Shown here: in pieces, positions 9,201 through 15,983 of the stretch
Numbering within the stretch: position 1 is the stretch's first letter
How the letters are laid out: the number at the start of each line of letters is the position of its first letter
The notes under the pieces: generated by a model
Told to the model about the DNA's origin: nothing
The model's database searches: none
What the model saw: the letters and a program-made list of their open reading frames with translations, nothing else
Made by a program: the position numbers and the translations under genes
Origin: an uncultured Flavobacteriales bacterium
Lineage (GTDB): Bacteria; Bacteroidota; Bacteroidia; Flavobacteriales; Crocinitomicaceae
Direction: 5' to 3'
Assembly: GCA_946482515.1 (NCBI GenBank)
Contig: CAMLRS010000002.1
Coordinates: forward strand, 186,001-250,000
Length of the DNA: 64,000 nucleotides

Positions 9201-9491
9201 GGCAACTACTCCGATGCGCATATGTTCCCGGTGATCTACAAAACCCTCGGGATCGGCAAGCTGATCGGTATGCCCGTTCCGGGAACAGGAACCGCCGTGT
9301 GGTGGGAAACGCTCCAGGATCCGACGCTGGTATTCGGGATTCCGCAGGTCGGCGTTGTAACCATGGACGGAAAATACTACGAGAACACCCAGCTCGAGCC
9401 GGATATCAAAGTCGCCAACGACTACAACACGATGCTCCAGGGCGAAGACCAGCAGCTGAAGAAAGCGGTGGAAGCGTTGTTAGGAAACTAG
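6240..9491 (+). CDS. Tricorn-like S41 protease with WD40-like beta-propellers, exported
   Basis: 1083 aa, close to the archaeal Tricorn length. A signal peptide (residues 1-20, cleavage near TSA-ET) implies export. Two propellers of PD40/TolB-like repeats follow (motifs such as WSPDGQSIAFASDRNG at about 78 and FSPDGRSILYASERD at about 365). A Lys/Glu-rich linker (about 560-615) leads to the C1 helical domain (about 715-780), a PDZ domain (about 800-850) and the S41 protease core. The probable nucleophile is S991 in EGNYSDAHMFP, with DTRFNGGGW upstream. Tricorn degrades peptides released by larger proteases; a periplasmic peptide-processing role is inferred. The next ATG at 6243 is an equally possible start. 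Confidence 0.93.
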   Translation: MMKWAAFASLALLALGLTSAETTAVTEPPLWLRYPSVSPDGQTVVFCYKGDIYKVPASGGIATPITISESYDYQPVWSPDGQSIAFASDRNGNFDVYTVSINGGSAKRLTFHSSNDYPQCFSPDGQSVQFASTRLDNALFTQFPYGALSEVYSVPVAGGRETQLLSIAAEDAKWNKAGTKMLFHDRKGYEDPWRKHHTSSVARDLWLYDKAAGSFKQLTDFAGEDRNPVWSSDEQSIYFLSERSGTYNAWKMNSDGSGATQLTRYEKNPVRFLSVAQNGTLCFGYNGEIYLQKTGGEAQKLAVTIQTDERYAAEKTESFTDGATEVSVSPNGKEMAFIVRGEVFVTSAEGGTTKRITNTPGQERSVSFSPDGRSILYASERDQIWGIYRTSLVRKEENYFFHSTLLQEETLVKGSTEAFQPAWSPDGTEVAYLEDRTGVKVYNIASKKSREILPVNRNYSYSDGDQFFDWSPDGNYLIVNVLQEGNWREQLALADVKGGKPLIMLTESGFGANGGKFMMNGKMMLFTSSRNGMKNVASHGNQSDAYGLFFTQEAYDRFKMKKEEYQILKDKEKEEEKEKKPEEKGKADPKAKKADTLKKTEPLKIETEGLQERRARLTIHSSLLADALVSPDGEKLYYFCRFEHGVDLWVTKFKENETKLLLKLNAGGVSSVQFDKDASHIVCVADGKIIRINLEKAEKKDIGFNAEMTFDAAAERAELFEHMWRQVVKKFYVTDLQKTDWQYYKETYARFLPHINNNRDFAEMSSEMLGELNASHTGCRFSPRFKNPDETANLGAFFDESYTGDGLKITEVIAKGPLVKNGSEIKAGAIIEKIDGVEIKAGMNYFPLLNRKAGKNVLLSLYDGKKRWDEIVVPLSPGQLQPLLYQRWVKRMQDMTDKLSNGQIAYMHVQGMNDDSYREFYDQVMGKYVNKKGLIVDTRFNGGGWLHEDLVTFLSGKQYIRYIPREQEIGVEPANKWIRSSVVLMGEGNYSDAHMFPVIYKTLGIGKLIGMPVPGTGTAVWWETLQDPTLVFGIPQVGVVTMDGKYYENTQLEPDIKVANDYNTMLQGEDQQLKKAVEALLGN

Positions 9492-9498
9492 AACTTTT

Positions 9499-9696
9499 TT
9501 CACCACAAAGGAGCAAAGACTTTTTTATGTGCTGCCTCATTAAGGTAGCAAAGGCGAGTTCTGTAGAACGAAACAATCGGATTCCAATTATCCGGCTGAT
9601 GTTGTTTTGTATGATATACTATTAAAGCACTACCTGACACCTTTGCTTCCTTAACAAACACAGCCGAATACAGGACCTTTGCTTCTTTGTGGTGAA
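9499..9696. repeat. Palindromic intergenic element, TTCACCACAAAGG ends
   Basis: The ends at 9499-9518 (TTCACCACAAAGGAGCAAAG) and 9677-9696 are inverted copies with one mismatch. The element sits between the convergent protease and CinA genes and belongs to the same family as 4424-4664. Short frames inside it look accidental. Confidence 0.6.
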
Positions 9697-9703
9697 CCAA
9701 TTG

Positions 9704-10210
9704 TCATGCAAACGACGTATCCAGATCCAGCGCTTCCTTCATCACCCGCAGGATAAACGCAAACAAAAACAAGCTCGCCTGTTCGCGGATTTCGGAAGGC
9801 GTACCGTGAAACATCCGGCGTTCTTTGTGGAGCTTTTCCCGGAACAGGATGCAGAAGAAAACGGTACCGACAGGTTTTTCCGGCGTTTCGCTGCCGCCTT
9901 CACAGGCCAGGCCGGTCGTTGCTGCATGAATATCCGCCGGGATGCATTTTTTCAGTCCGCGCGCCAGTGCTTCGGTTACTTCCATTGATTCGCAGGTGTG
10001 GGCTTTCATGAGCTTATAGGTCACGCCCAGTAAATCGTGCTTCACCTGCTCCGAATAACAGACCACGGCACCTTCCAGCACATCCGATGTTCCTTTGTAA
10101 ATGCCCAGTTTGCTTGCCGCCAGTCCGCAGGTTACGCTTTCGGCCAACGCCAGTTTCAGCCCGGCATTGCGGAGTGTCTTGACCAGCTTATTGGCTTCGT
10201 TCATCGCCAT
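9704..10210 (-). CDS. CinA C-terminal-domain amidase (PncC-like)
   Basis: 168 aa, a stand-alone CinA C-terminal domain. In characterised members this deamidates nicotinamide mononucleotide to nicotinate mononucleotide in pyridine-nucleotide recycling. The active-site serine is S25 in ALAESVTCG (usual ESxTGG, here TCG), with Y52 and K57 in CYSEQVKHDLLGV. The usual GxAGPxGG loop is altered to GLACEGGSETPEKPVG, with PGG replaced by CEGG, so activity is probable but not certain. The start could also be the ATG two codons later. The nucleotide-binding MoCF half of full CinA is absent. Confidence 0.85.
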   Translation of the reverse strand: MAMNEANKLVKTLRNAGLKLALAESVTCGLAASKLGIYKGTSDVLEGAVVCYSEQVKHDLLGVTYKLMKAHTCESMEVTEALARGLKKCIPADIHAATTGLACEGGSETPEKPVGTVFFCILFREKLHKERRMFHGTPSEIREQASLFLFAFILRVMKEALDLDTSFA

Positions 10211-10283
10211 GTTCGTGTTTTTGTCATAAGTTAAAACACGCAGCGAAAAGTCGCCGGTTAAATAACGCTAAATCGTTGGTGAG

Positions 10284-10799
10284 TTATTCTTCTGTGGAAG
10301 GCGTCATGCAGGCAATCACCACCAATACAAAGGCAGCGAAAGAAGCCCAGGTGCGTACCGTATGCCAGCGGTTCCAGGGTTGCTCGAAAGCCGAACGGTA
10401 GTGTTGAAGTTCTTCGGGAAGTGCCGTGTTGAGATCCAGTGCATCGAGGCCATTGTTGAGCGGCACATTACAGGCCATCGTGACACCAAACACGCCGATA
10501 GCATACAACAGCGACGCAATCACCAGCAGCAGGAAGCGTGGCGAAGGGGTGTGGTAATTCAGCCAGGTGCTGATGGGCAGCAACAGCAAGGTTCCCATAA
10601 ACGTCGCAAAGAACAGCGGGTTCAAAATTTCGCGATTGATGGATTGCATCGCCGAGAGGTACTCCTTATCCGGCAGTTTGCCCAGGCCCCAGTTAACCGA
10701 ACAGGAATACGCATACCACAGGCCGGTGATCAGCGCCAGCGCGACGATGGCCAGAAACAAGCTGATGGTAGCTGCCGACATATGTTTGGAAAGCAGCAT
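10284..10799 (-). CDS. DUF1772 / anthrone-oxygenase-like membrane protein
   Basis: 171 aa starting at MLLSKHMSAAT. The ATG overlaps the stop of the upstream lipoprotein gene (TGATG), so translation is probably coupled. Four hydrophobic segments are visible, with the DUF1772 hallmarks NPLFFATFMGTLLL and FGVTMACNVPLNNGLDALD and a downstream WNRWHTVRTWASF. Fungal relatives hydroxylate anthrones; bacterial members are largely uncharacterised, so the biochemical role is open. Starting instead at 10838 would add 13 residues that overlap the lipoprotein coding sequence, so I prefer the coupled start. Confidence 0.8.
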   Translation of the reverse strand: MLLSKHMSAATISLFLAIVALALITGLWYAYSCSVNWGLGKLPDKEYLSAMQSINREILNPLFFATFMGTLLLLPISTWLNYHTPSPRFLLLVIASLLYAIGVFGVTMACNVPLNNGLDALDLNTALPEELQHYRSAFEQPWNRWHTVRTWASFAAFVLVVIACMTPSTEE

Positions 10800-11014
10800 C
10801 AATGGATGACGCGAATCCCGTGACGGTTCGCTTCGCATTCATTGCAGTAGAAATTACCGTCGCAGCCTTCAACGCCCGGGCAATCGGCCGTGCAGACTTT
10901 GTCCCTGAATTTCTTATACAGCTTGTGGTCGTAACAATCGTGCGGCGGCTTGGTACAGGCAGCCAGTACGAGAACCGCTGCAGTAATTCCGAACAGGTGT
11001 CTGATCCGTTTCAT
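10799..11014 (-). CDS. Small lipoprotein with truncated Kazal-like motif
   Basis: 71 aa: a signal sequence ending in the lipobox LAAC (Cys at residue 20), then a Cys-rich domain. The stretch CPGVEGCDGNFYCNECEANR resembles the Kazal serine-protease-inhibitor core (CGCDGxTYxNxCEAxRxG). The protein ends soon after HGIRVIH, without the last Cys that normally closes a Kazal fold. It is outer-membrane or periplasm anchored by prediction. It is the first gene of a two-gene unit with the DUF1772 protein, overlapping by one base. Protease inhibition is inference from the motif. Confidence 0.75.
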   Translation of the reverse strand: MKRIRHLFGITAAVLVLAACTKPPHDCYDHKLYKKFRDKVCTADCPGVEGCDGNFYCNECEANRHGIRVIH

Positions 11015-11230
11015 GGGTGTGAATTTGAATGAAAGTTACGAAAACGGGGACTTTTTCAATCATTTAGTCACTCATATTTCTTCTGTTTTAAAAAACTTAA
11101 ACCGTCAGAGAAGCACTATCCAGGAGAAACAAATTAAATTTTTCACAACAAACCCCCGTTCTGTTTGCAGCCCGCGTTAACAAATCTAAAAATCCCCAAA
11201 CCCGGATGCGATTTCCATAACTTGAGCCGC

Positions 11231-12010
11231 ATGAAAAGCAGAGCAAGCATTAAGAGTCATCCGATTCATCCCATCCTGGTTTCTTTTCCGATTGCCTTTT
11301 TTACGGGTACGTTCCTGTCGGATCTCATTTTGGTCATTACCAATCGTCCGTTTTTCGATGAAATGGCGATGTATTTAACGATCGCCGGAATCGGTTTCGC
11401 CGTGCTGGCAGCCATTCCCGGAATCATCGATTACTATTATACCGTTCCACCGGAAAGCTCGGCCAAGAAACGGGCAACCAAACACGCCCTGCTGAATGGC
11501 TGCATGCTCCTGATCTTCATTACGGCCCTGCTGATCCGCAACAATGCGATCGATCCCTTGTTTATCATGCTGCTCGAAGCCGTTGGCGTTGTACTGCTGT
11601 GTATCGCCGGCTGGATGGGAGGAACGCTCGTAAACCGGAACCAGATCGGAATAGATCACCGATACGCCGGAGCCGGAAAGTGGCGCGAAGAAACGATTCA
11701 CGGCGAAAGACGGGTCGAACTGAACTGTGTATCGACGCTCGGCATGAACCAGATGAAGCTCTTTCACATCAACAACAAACGCATCGTCGTTGGCCGCACC
11801 GAAACGGGCCTGGTGGCTTTTGAAGACTTCTGCACCCACCGCGGCGGCTCTTTAGCCGACGGCGCACTCATCTGCGGCACCGTTCAATGCCCGTGGCACG
11901 GATCCCAGTTCGATGTCCATGACGGAACAGTAAAAGCCGGCCCCGCCAAAAAACCAATCCGGACGTACACGATCGAGCATGTCGATCAGCAGTATTTTTT
12001 GGAGATGTGA
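11231..12010 (+). CDS. DUF2231 membrane protein fused to Rieske [2Fe-2S] domain
   Basis: 259 aa. The N-terminal half is a four-helix DUF2231-type membrane domain (opening HPIHPILVSFPIAFF, about residues 10-130). The C-terminal half is a Rieske ferredoxin domain with both ligand motifs: C201-T-H203 and C220-P-W-H223, separated by 16 residues. It likely moves electrons at the cytoplasmic membrane for an unidentified partner oxygenase or reductase. I start at 11231 (MKSRASIKSHP); the upstream in-frame TTG extension at 11165 lacks family sequence. It is monocistronic; tRNA-Arg follows on the other strand. Confidence 0.88.
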   Translation: MKSRASIKSHPIHPILVSFPIAFFTGTFLSDLILVITNRPFFDEMAMYLTIAGIGFAVLAAIPGIIDYYYTVPPESSAKKRATKHALLNGCMLLIFITALLIRNNAIDPLFIMLLEAVGVVLLCIAGWMGGTLVNRNQIGIDHRYAGAGKWREETIHGERRVELNCVSTLGMNQMKLFHINNKRIVVGRTETGLVAFEDFCTHRGGSLADGALICGTVQCPWHGSQFDVHDGTVKAGPAKKPIRTYTIEHVDQQYFLEM

Positions 12011-12015
12011 AATTT

Positions 12016-12046
12016 TGTGGAGAAGAGCGGAATCGAACCACGATCC
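12016..12046 (-). other. tRNA 3'-end remnant
   Basis: The minus strand reads a T-arm-like GTGGTTCGATTCCGC followed by a 7-nt acceptor-like CTTCTCC and A. No matching 5' half (GGAGAAG...) exists upstream; the sequence there is the repeat at 12047-12122. It is not tRNA-Arg, whose acceptor differs. Confidence 0.5.
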
Positions 12047-12122
12047 CACACTCAGTCCTCACGCTCGCGCTGAAAGAAAAAGCATTGCAAAGGAGGTGTG
12101 AGTGTGAGAGCGAGTCTTGAGG
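12047..12122. repeat. CTCAGT-CTCACGCTCG palindromic repeat, copy 1
   Basis: An imperfect palindrome built from ctcagtcctcacgctcg, an inner GAAAGAAAAAG, and gtgtgagtgtgagagcgag. A second copy lies at 17052-17140. Both are next to tRNA 3'-end fragments. Confidence 0.5.
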
Positions 12123-12123
12123 G

Positions 12124-12167
12124 AAAAAGAAAAAGCGAACTACTATCGTAATTCGCTTTTTCTTTTT
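12124..12167. terminator. Strong bidirectional hairpin after tRNA-Arg
   Basis: Perfect 16-bp inverted repeat AAAAAGAAAAAGCGAA / TTCGCTTTTTCTTTTT with a 12-nt loop, beginning two bases past the tRNA-Arg 3' end. A/T-rich flanks allow termination in both directions. Confidence 0.8.
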
Positions 12168-12168
12168 G

Positions 12169-12240
12169 TGGCTCCGACGGGAATCGAACCCATATCTAAA
12201 GTTTAGGAAACTTCTATTCTATCCATTGAACTACGGAGCC
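12169..12240 (-). tRNA. tRNA-Arg (anticodon CCT)
   Basis: 72 nt on the minus strand. The acceptor GGCTCCG/CGGAGCC pairs fully with discriminator A. The anticodon loop is TTCCTAA in the stem GAAGT/ACTTT, so the anticodon is CCU (reads AGG). The T-arm is TGGGTTCGATTCCCG. CCA is not encoded. It is followed by a strong hairpin terminator. Confidence 0.95.
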
Positions 12241-12288
12241 GCCTTTCGGCTCCGGCAAAGATAAGCATCCCAAACGATCTGTCAAGCG

Positions 12289-12831
12289 CTAAGCCGCTTC
12301 CGGTGTGGCTGGTCGTTTCTTTTTCATGACCAGCGCCGTGATGAGTGCAAACACTGTTCCCAGCGGCAGGATTTCCGAATAAGAAACCAATGCGTTGAAC
12401 AACGGATTCTGGTACATCTTCGCAAATTCCTTCATTTCTTTTGCGTTCTGTTCCAGCTCTGCGGGTGAAGCGCCACTTGCCTCCAGGTCACGCTGCATGC
12501 AAACCGTCCACTGCTCCACGAAATCCGTTCCGGACGTGTAATAATAAATCAGCCAGGTGAACACATACATCGATGAAGCGACCAATGCAATCAGGAAACC
12601 AACTTTAAAAGCCTTCCCGAAGGTGATGAAGCCGCCCTGTTGCTTGTCGCGGTAGTTCTTCACACCTACAATGATAAAAATGTTGGCTACCAGCATGGCT
12701 GCATAGCCATACCACATGCCGGAGTCCATGTCCTCCATCTTGGATGGATCGAACCCTATGACCATGGCCATCATCCAGATGGTGCTGATCAAACCCGAGA
12801 TCGCTCCGAAAATAAGTACGTTTCTTTTCAT
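12289..12831 (-). CDS. DUF4199 membrane protein
   Basis: 180 aa from MKRNVLIFGAIS, with four hydrophobic segments (about residues 4-24, 42-60, 80-100, 150-172) and the DUF4199 signature QGGFITFGKAFKVGFLIALVASSMYVFTW in its middle (positions about 66-94). No biochemical role is known for the family. It lies downstream of the membrane-anchored LuxR gene, in the same orientation, as I recall for other Bacteroidota, so a shared regulatory role is plausible. A palindromic repeat element (12949-13112) separates the two genes here. The start at 12831 is preferred over 12858. Confidence 0.85.
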   Translation of the reverse strand: MKRNVLIFGAISGLISTIWMMAMVIGFDPSKMEDMDSGMWYGYAAMLVANIFIIVGVKNYRDKQQGGFITFGKAFKVGFLIALVASSMYVFTWLIYYYTSGTDFVEQWTVCMQRDLEASGASPAELEQNAKEMKEFAKMYQNPLFNALVSYSEILPLGTVFALITALVMKKKRPATPEAA

Positions 12832-12948
12832 GTCGTTTTTTGTTAATTGATACCGCAAAGGTCTGTCAGATCGGCTGTTCGCTCCTCATACTTTCGGGTG
12901 ATTTGCCCGGAAAATGGGAGGATCATACGAAAGTACTACTCTACTCGC

Positions 12949-13112
12949 TTCACCACACAGGAGCAAAAGCATCCTCCCTTGAGGGAGGAATGAGGAGGGT
13001 GGCTTATCACAATTGGGCTTGCCACCCCTCTCGGTCTCCCCTCAAGGGGAGAGGGCTAAATCCTTCTTTATGATATCCACATCTACTGAAGTCTTTGCTC
13101 ATTTGTGGTGAA
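12949..13112. repeat. Palindromic intergenic element, TTCACCAC ends, with inner CTCCC palindromes
   Basis: The ends TTCACCACACAGGAGCAAAA (12949-12968) and CTTTGCTCATTTGTGGTGAA (13093-13112) are near-inverted copies. Inside are CCTCCCTTGAGGGAGG and CTCCCCTCAAGGGGAG palindromes. The element fills the gap between the LuxR and DUF4199 genes. A third member of the family at 4424 and 9499. Confidence 0.6.
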
Positions 13113-13583
13113 TCACCGGATAATCCCCAACCGTTTCCCCTGCTCCACAGCCTGTGTTCGGCGCTTCACGTCCAGCTTTTCGAAGACATTGGATGAATGG
13201 GTTTTGATCGTGTTCAGGGAAACGAATAAACGTGCAGCGATTTCCTGGTTACTGAGTCCCTCCGACATCAGCTCGAGCACTTCCAGCTCGCGTTTGCTGA
13301 GTCCCGAGCGTTCGAGCGCCTGTTCGTCGCGGATGAATTCCGTAGTACGAATGATCACTTCTTTTTCCACAACAATCGTTTTCGGATTAGCCAGCTTCAG
13401 GGCCAGCCAGATGCCCAGGCCGGTAAAGAGCAACGCGATCGCTCCTACGTACAGCTCCATCGCATGGTCGATCAGTACGAAACGGATCTCCATCAGGCGC
13501 AACAGGAACAGCAATACTGCCAGCGCAATACCGTAGAGTAAAACCGTTTTGTAGGAACTGAAAAAGCGTTTGATCATGGGCAT
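13113..13583 (-). CDS. Membrane-anchored LuxR-type transcriptional regulator
   Basis: 156 aa. Two transmembrane helices (about 11-30 and 43-65) are followed by a short linker and a LuxR/GerE helix-turn-helix (about 92-154: GLSKRELEVLELMSEGLSNQ, then VSLNTIKTHSSNVFEKL). No receiver domain is present, so it is not a classical response regulator. A DNA-binding domain tethered to the membrane may respond to envelope state, which is inference. The stop falls one base after the palindromic element that separates it from DUF4199. An alternative start is the ATG two codons downstream. Confidence 0.88.
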   Translation of the reverse strand: MPMIKRFFSSYKTVLLYGIALAVLLFLLRLMEIRFVLIDHAMELYVGAIALLFTGLGIWLALKLANPKTIVVEKEVIIRTTEFIRDEQALERSGLSKRELEVLELMSEGLSNQEIAARLFVSLNTIKTHSSNVFEKLDVKRRTQAVEQGKRLGIIR

Positions 13584-13646
13584 ACTTCCATGCGCAAAGA
13601 TAACACGGAGAAATGGGATTCTTCGTGCTGAAGCTTCAATCGCGCA

Positions 13647-13937
13647 TTAAGGAACCGGCTGGTCCAGCACATCCATGAAGCTGTCATCGCCTTCGAGCAC
13701 CTTGCGCGCAAAAGGGCAAACCGGGATAATCGTCAGCTCTTCTTCGCGGGCAAATGCAACCGCAGCCATCACCAGCTGTTTGCCCACACCTTTGCCGCCA
13801 AAAGCCGGGTCGACTTCCGTATGGGTGATCACGATTTTATCGCCGGCCCATTCGTAGGCCATTTTACCGGCCGTTACGCCATTCTCAGTTGCAGAAAAAT
13901 AACCGTATTCTTCGCCGTCGTGCTGTTGGATTTCCAT
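13647..13937 (-). CDS. Short GNAT-fold acetyltransferase (COG2388/YjdJ type), copy 1
   Basis: 96 aa, the minimal GNAT of the COG2388 family. Core motifs are ITHTEVDPAFGGKGVGKQLV (acetyl-CoA loop, about 50-69) and IIPVCPFARKVL. Its substrate is unknown in the family. A paralogue lies 88 nt upstream in the same orientation, so the pair looks like a tandem duplication that has diverged. Confidence 0.85.
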   Translation of the reverse strand: MEIQQHDGEEYGYFSATENGVTAGKMAYEWAGDKIVITHTEVDPAFGGKGVGKQLVMAAVAFAREEELTIIPVCPFARKVLEGDDSFMDVLDQPVP

Positions 13938-14025
13938 AATGCGTTTATTACCTCACTAAGGTAAGGCGCAAACGGGATAATTGCAATGGTACGGTTGGAA
14001 ACGATGGTCAGTCGGTCAAAGGCAA

Positions 14026-14307
14026 TCAGGCAAGAACGTCTTTGAAAGCTGGTGTTCGGTCCAGTACCAGCCGGACGAACCAGCACAACGGACGGATTTT
14101 CAATTTATTCTCACGGGCATAGCGCACAGCTTCGTTTACCAGCGAGTGACCAATGCCGCGTCCTTCAAAGGCCGGGTTGACTTCTGTGTGGTTGATGGAA
14201 ATTTTATCGGCTCCCGAACGCACGTAGGTCATCAGTCCCACTTCGCGATCGTTCTCGATAGCCGTGAACCGACCGTATGCATTTTCGATGGAATGTTCAA
14301 TTTTCAT
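14026..14307 (-). CDS. Short GNAT-fold acetyltransferase (COG2388/YjdJ type), copy 2
   Basis: 93 aa, paralogue of the next gene downstream. It shares INHTEVNPAFEGRGIGHSLV and IRPLCWFVRLVL; the usual CPF is replaced by CWF. Similarity between copies covers the full length. Substrate unknown. Confidence 0.83.
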   Translation of the reverse strand: MKIEHSIENAYGRFTAIENDREVGLMTYVRSGADKISINHTEVNPAFEGRGIGHSLVNEAVRYARENKLKIRPLCWFVRLVLDRTPAFKDVLA

Positions 14308-14429
14308 GACTCAGGAATTGATAAGAAAGTTACTGCTTTCATTAGCTAAAACCCAGCAGCACCAACCTGAATCCCAATTTTTTAGGGCAATTTAACGAAC
14401 ACCTTAAAAAATTGTTAGCACAATCGTGC

Positions 14430-14870
14430 TTATTCCACTTTTTTGATCTTGGAAATGGTTCTCCCGATCGATTTGGTAGGTTTATCCATGTCTTTGATCG
14501 CAAAATCGATGGAGACCTGCAACAGCTCGCTCACTTTCGCATTCCGGTAATCGGCCGGATGGGCAATCGGGATGTGGCGGATAAGATTTCCTGTGCCATT
14601 CAGCAAACCATGAGGATCCGACAATAATGTTCCTTTATTGAATCCCAGGTTGAGGTGGTTTGTATAGATGGGAATCATGCAGAAAGCATCCGAAAGCTTA
14701 TCCGAGATCGAAAAAACGGCCGTCAATGCATGTGTATGATAGACCAATTCGTTGCTCTCAGGATACAAATCCAGCACATACGAGCGCAGATCGGTGAACA
14801 ATTGCACCAGCGGCTCCTCTTTCCATTCCAGGTAGTGCAAAAAATCAGGGTGAATCGGACGATCTTTCAT
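14430..14870 (-). CDS. DUF1801 (YdhG-like) domain protein
   Basis: 146 aa with the DUF1801 pattern: an N-terminal helix, LVYHTHALTAVFSISDK, then PIYTNHLNLGFNKGTLL and a C-terminal helix ending in a Lys-rich tail. The family is structurally known but without an assigned reaction. It is transcribed alone, from a promoter in the 284-nt gap to arsR. No regulatory element can be tied to it. Confidence 0.8.
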   Translation of the reverse strand: MKDRPIHPDFLHYLEWKEEPLVQLFTDLRSYVLDLYPESNELVYHTHALTAVFSISDKLSDAFCMIPIYTNHLNLGFNKGTLLSDPHGLLNGTGNLIRHIPIAHPADYRNAKVSELLQVSIDFAIKDMDKPTKSIGRTISKIKKVE

Positions 14871-14930
14871 AAGATGAACGCATGGTGTTTCACGAAGCTA
14901 CGGATTATTCGAAAAGGATAGTTTGAGAAA

Positions 14931-15030
14931 CTACTACATCACAAAAGCAGATTTAAAGACTAAAGTCACACGTAATATTACGTTATTACAATAATGCGTT
15001 TTTGCGAAGTCTTTTTTGTGTAGTCCATGA
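14931..15030. repeat. Hairpin-like intergenic repeat with ACGTAATATTACGT core
   Basis: The arms actacatcacaaaag and cttttttgtgtagt can pair, with bulges. The centre carries the perfect palindrome ACGTAATATTACGT (about 14970) followed by attacaataatgcgtttttgcgaag. A closely related stretch is at 54194-54236. The rest of the 14871-15154 gap shows no gene. Confidence 0.5.
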
Positions 15031-15123
15031 CTCTCCCCCCCTTGTTTTATAAGGGATTCAGCGATCGGGCGCCTTTTGGCAAAAGTACAATCAATCTCTT
15101 TTCTTGCAGGATTCAATTTATTT

Positions 15124-15139
15124 ATCGTAATATTGCGAT
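15124..15139. promoter_or_regulatory. ArsR operator
   Basis: ATCGTAATATTGCGAT is a 16-bp inverted repeat with a single unmatched pair, 15 nt before the arsR start. Position and symmetry fit autoregulation by ArsR; binding is inferred. Confidence 0.65.
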
Positions 15140-15154
15140 ATTAAAATAAAACAC

Positions 15155-15487
15155 ATGGGAGCTACCAAGACGGAGCATTTTACCGATAAGCAAAACAGCA
15201 TCGCCACACTGGCCAAAGCACTGGGACATCCGGCAAGGGTTGCCATTATCGAATACCTGCTGAAAGTGGATACCTGCATTTGCGGCGATATCGTGAACGA
15301 GCTGCCTCTCGCCCAGCCGACTGTTTCGCAGCACCTCAAAGAGCTGAAAACCGCCGGATTGATCAAAGGGAACATCGAAGGCACGGCTATTTGCTATTGC
15401 ATCGACGAAAACGCGATCGAACAGCTGCAAAGCTATTTCGGGACGATGGTCACACAGCTCACCTGCAAGAAAACGAACTGTTGTTAA
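15155..15487 (+). CDS. arsR: ArsR-family arsenite-responsive repressor
   Basis: 110-aa winged-helix repressor. The recognition helix is about LAQPTVSQHLKELKTAGLI (residues 52-70). A CxC pair, C41-I-C43 in VDTCICGDI, lies in the alpha-3 helix position where ArsR binds As(III); the tail adds CKKTNCC. It probably represses its own operon until arsenite or antimonite binds. The inverted repeat 15 nt upstream is the likely operator. It is the first gene of arsR, DUF6428, GNAT, small peptide, arsC. Confidence 0.9.
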   Translation: MGATKTEHFTDKQNSIATLAKALGHPARVAIIEYLLKVDTCICGDIVNELPLAQPTVSQHLKELKTAGLIKGNIEGTAICYCIDENAIEQLQSYFGTMVTQLTCKKTNCC

Positions 15488-15499
15488 AAATCAAGTTGT

Positions 15500-15973
15500 A
15501 TGAAATTATCAGAGATCAAACACCTGCTGCCGTCGTTGAACGATGTAGCTTTTCAATTAGAAGACGGAACGCGGGTTCCGGAACATTTCCACGTTACCGA
15601 AGTGGGCGTTATTCATAAACACTTTATCGACTGCGGAGGAACGGTACGGAATGAAAAAACGGTCAATTTCCAGCTGTGGAACGCCAACGATTACGATCAT
15701 CGCCTGAAGCCGGGCAAGCTCCTGCGCATTATCGAGCTGTCGGAAGAAAAACTGGGCATAGACGATTGGGAAATCGAGGTGGAATACCAGACGAACACGA
15801 TCGGCAAATACGCCCTGACATTCGATAACGGCGTTTTCACCCTTCGGAACCAGCAAACGGCTTGTCTGGCCAGTGACAACTGTGGAAGCGGTTCATCCAA
15901 ACAAAAAATAAACTTGTCGGAATTGTCAACCGAAGCTGCTTCCTGCTGTACACCCGGCGGGGGCTGCTGTTAA
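15500..15973 (+). CDS. DUF6428 family protein of the arsenic operon
   Basis: 157 aa, DUF6428-like: opening MKLSEIKHLLPSLNDVAFQL, then VPEHFHVTEVGVIHKHFIDC and VNFQLWNANDYDHRL. The C-terminus ends SCCTPGGGCC, a cluster of vicinal cysteines suited to binding a thiophilic metalloid (inference). The gene starts 12 nt after arsR. Family members commonly sit beside arsR in Bacteroidota; no reaction is known to me. Confidence 0.82.
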   Translation: MKLSEIKHLLPSLNDVAFQLEDGTRVPEHFHVTEVGVIHKHFIDCGGTVRNEKTVNFQLWNANDYDHRLKPGKLLRIIELSEEKLGIDDWEIEVEYQTNTIGKYALTFDNGVFTLRNQQTACLASDNCGSGSSKQKINLSELSTEAASCCTPGGGCC

Positions 15974-15983
15974 GATCAGACAA

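Noticed and set aside
9500..9700. 66-codon minus-strand frame
   Set aside because: Spans the palindromic intergenic element and starts and ends within its inverted ends.
12016..12046. Complete tRNA gene on the minus strand
   Set aside because: Only the T-arm and acceptor 3' strand are present; no D-arm, anticodon arm or 5' acceptor strand upstream.
14934..15116. 60-codon minus-strand frame before arsR
   Set aside because: Lies in an intergenic repeat with a hairpin core; no domain or ribosome site.
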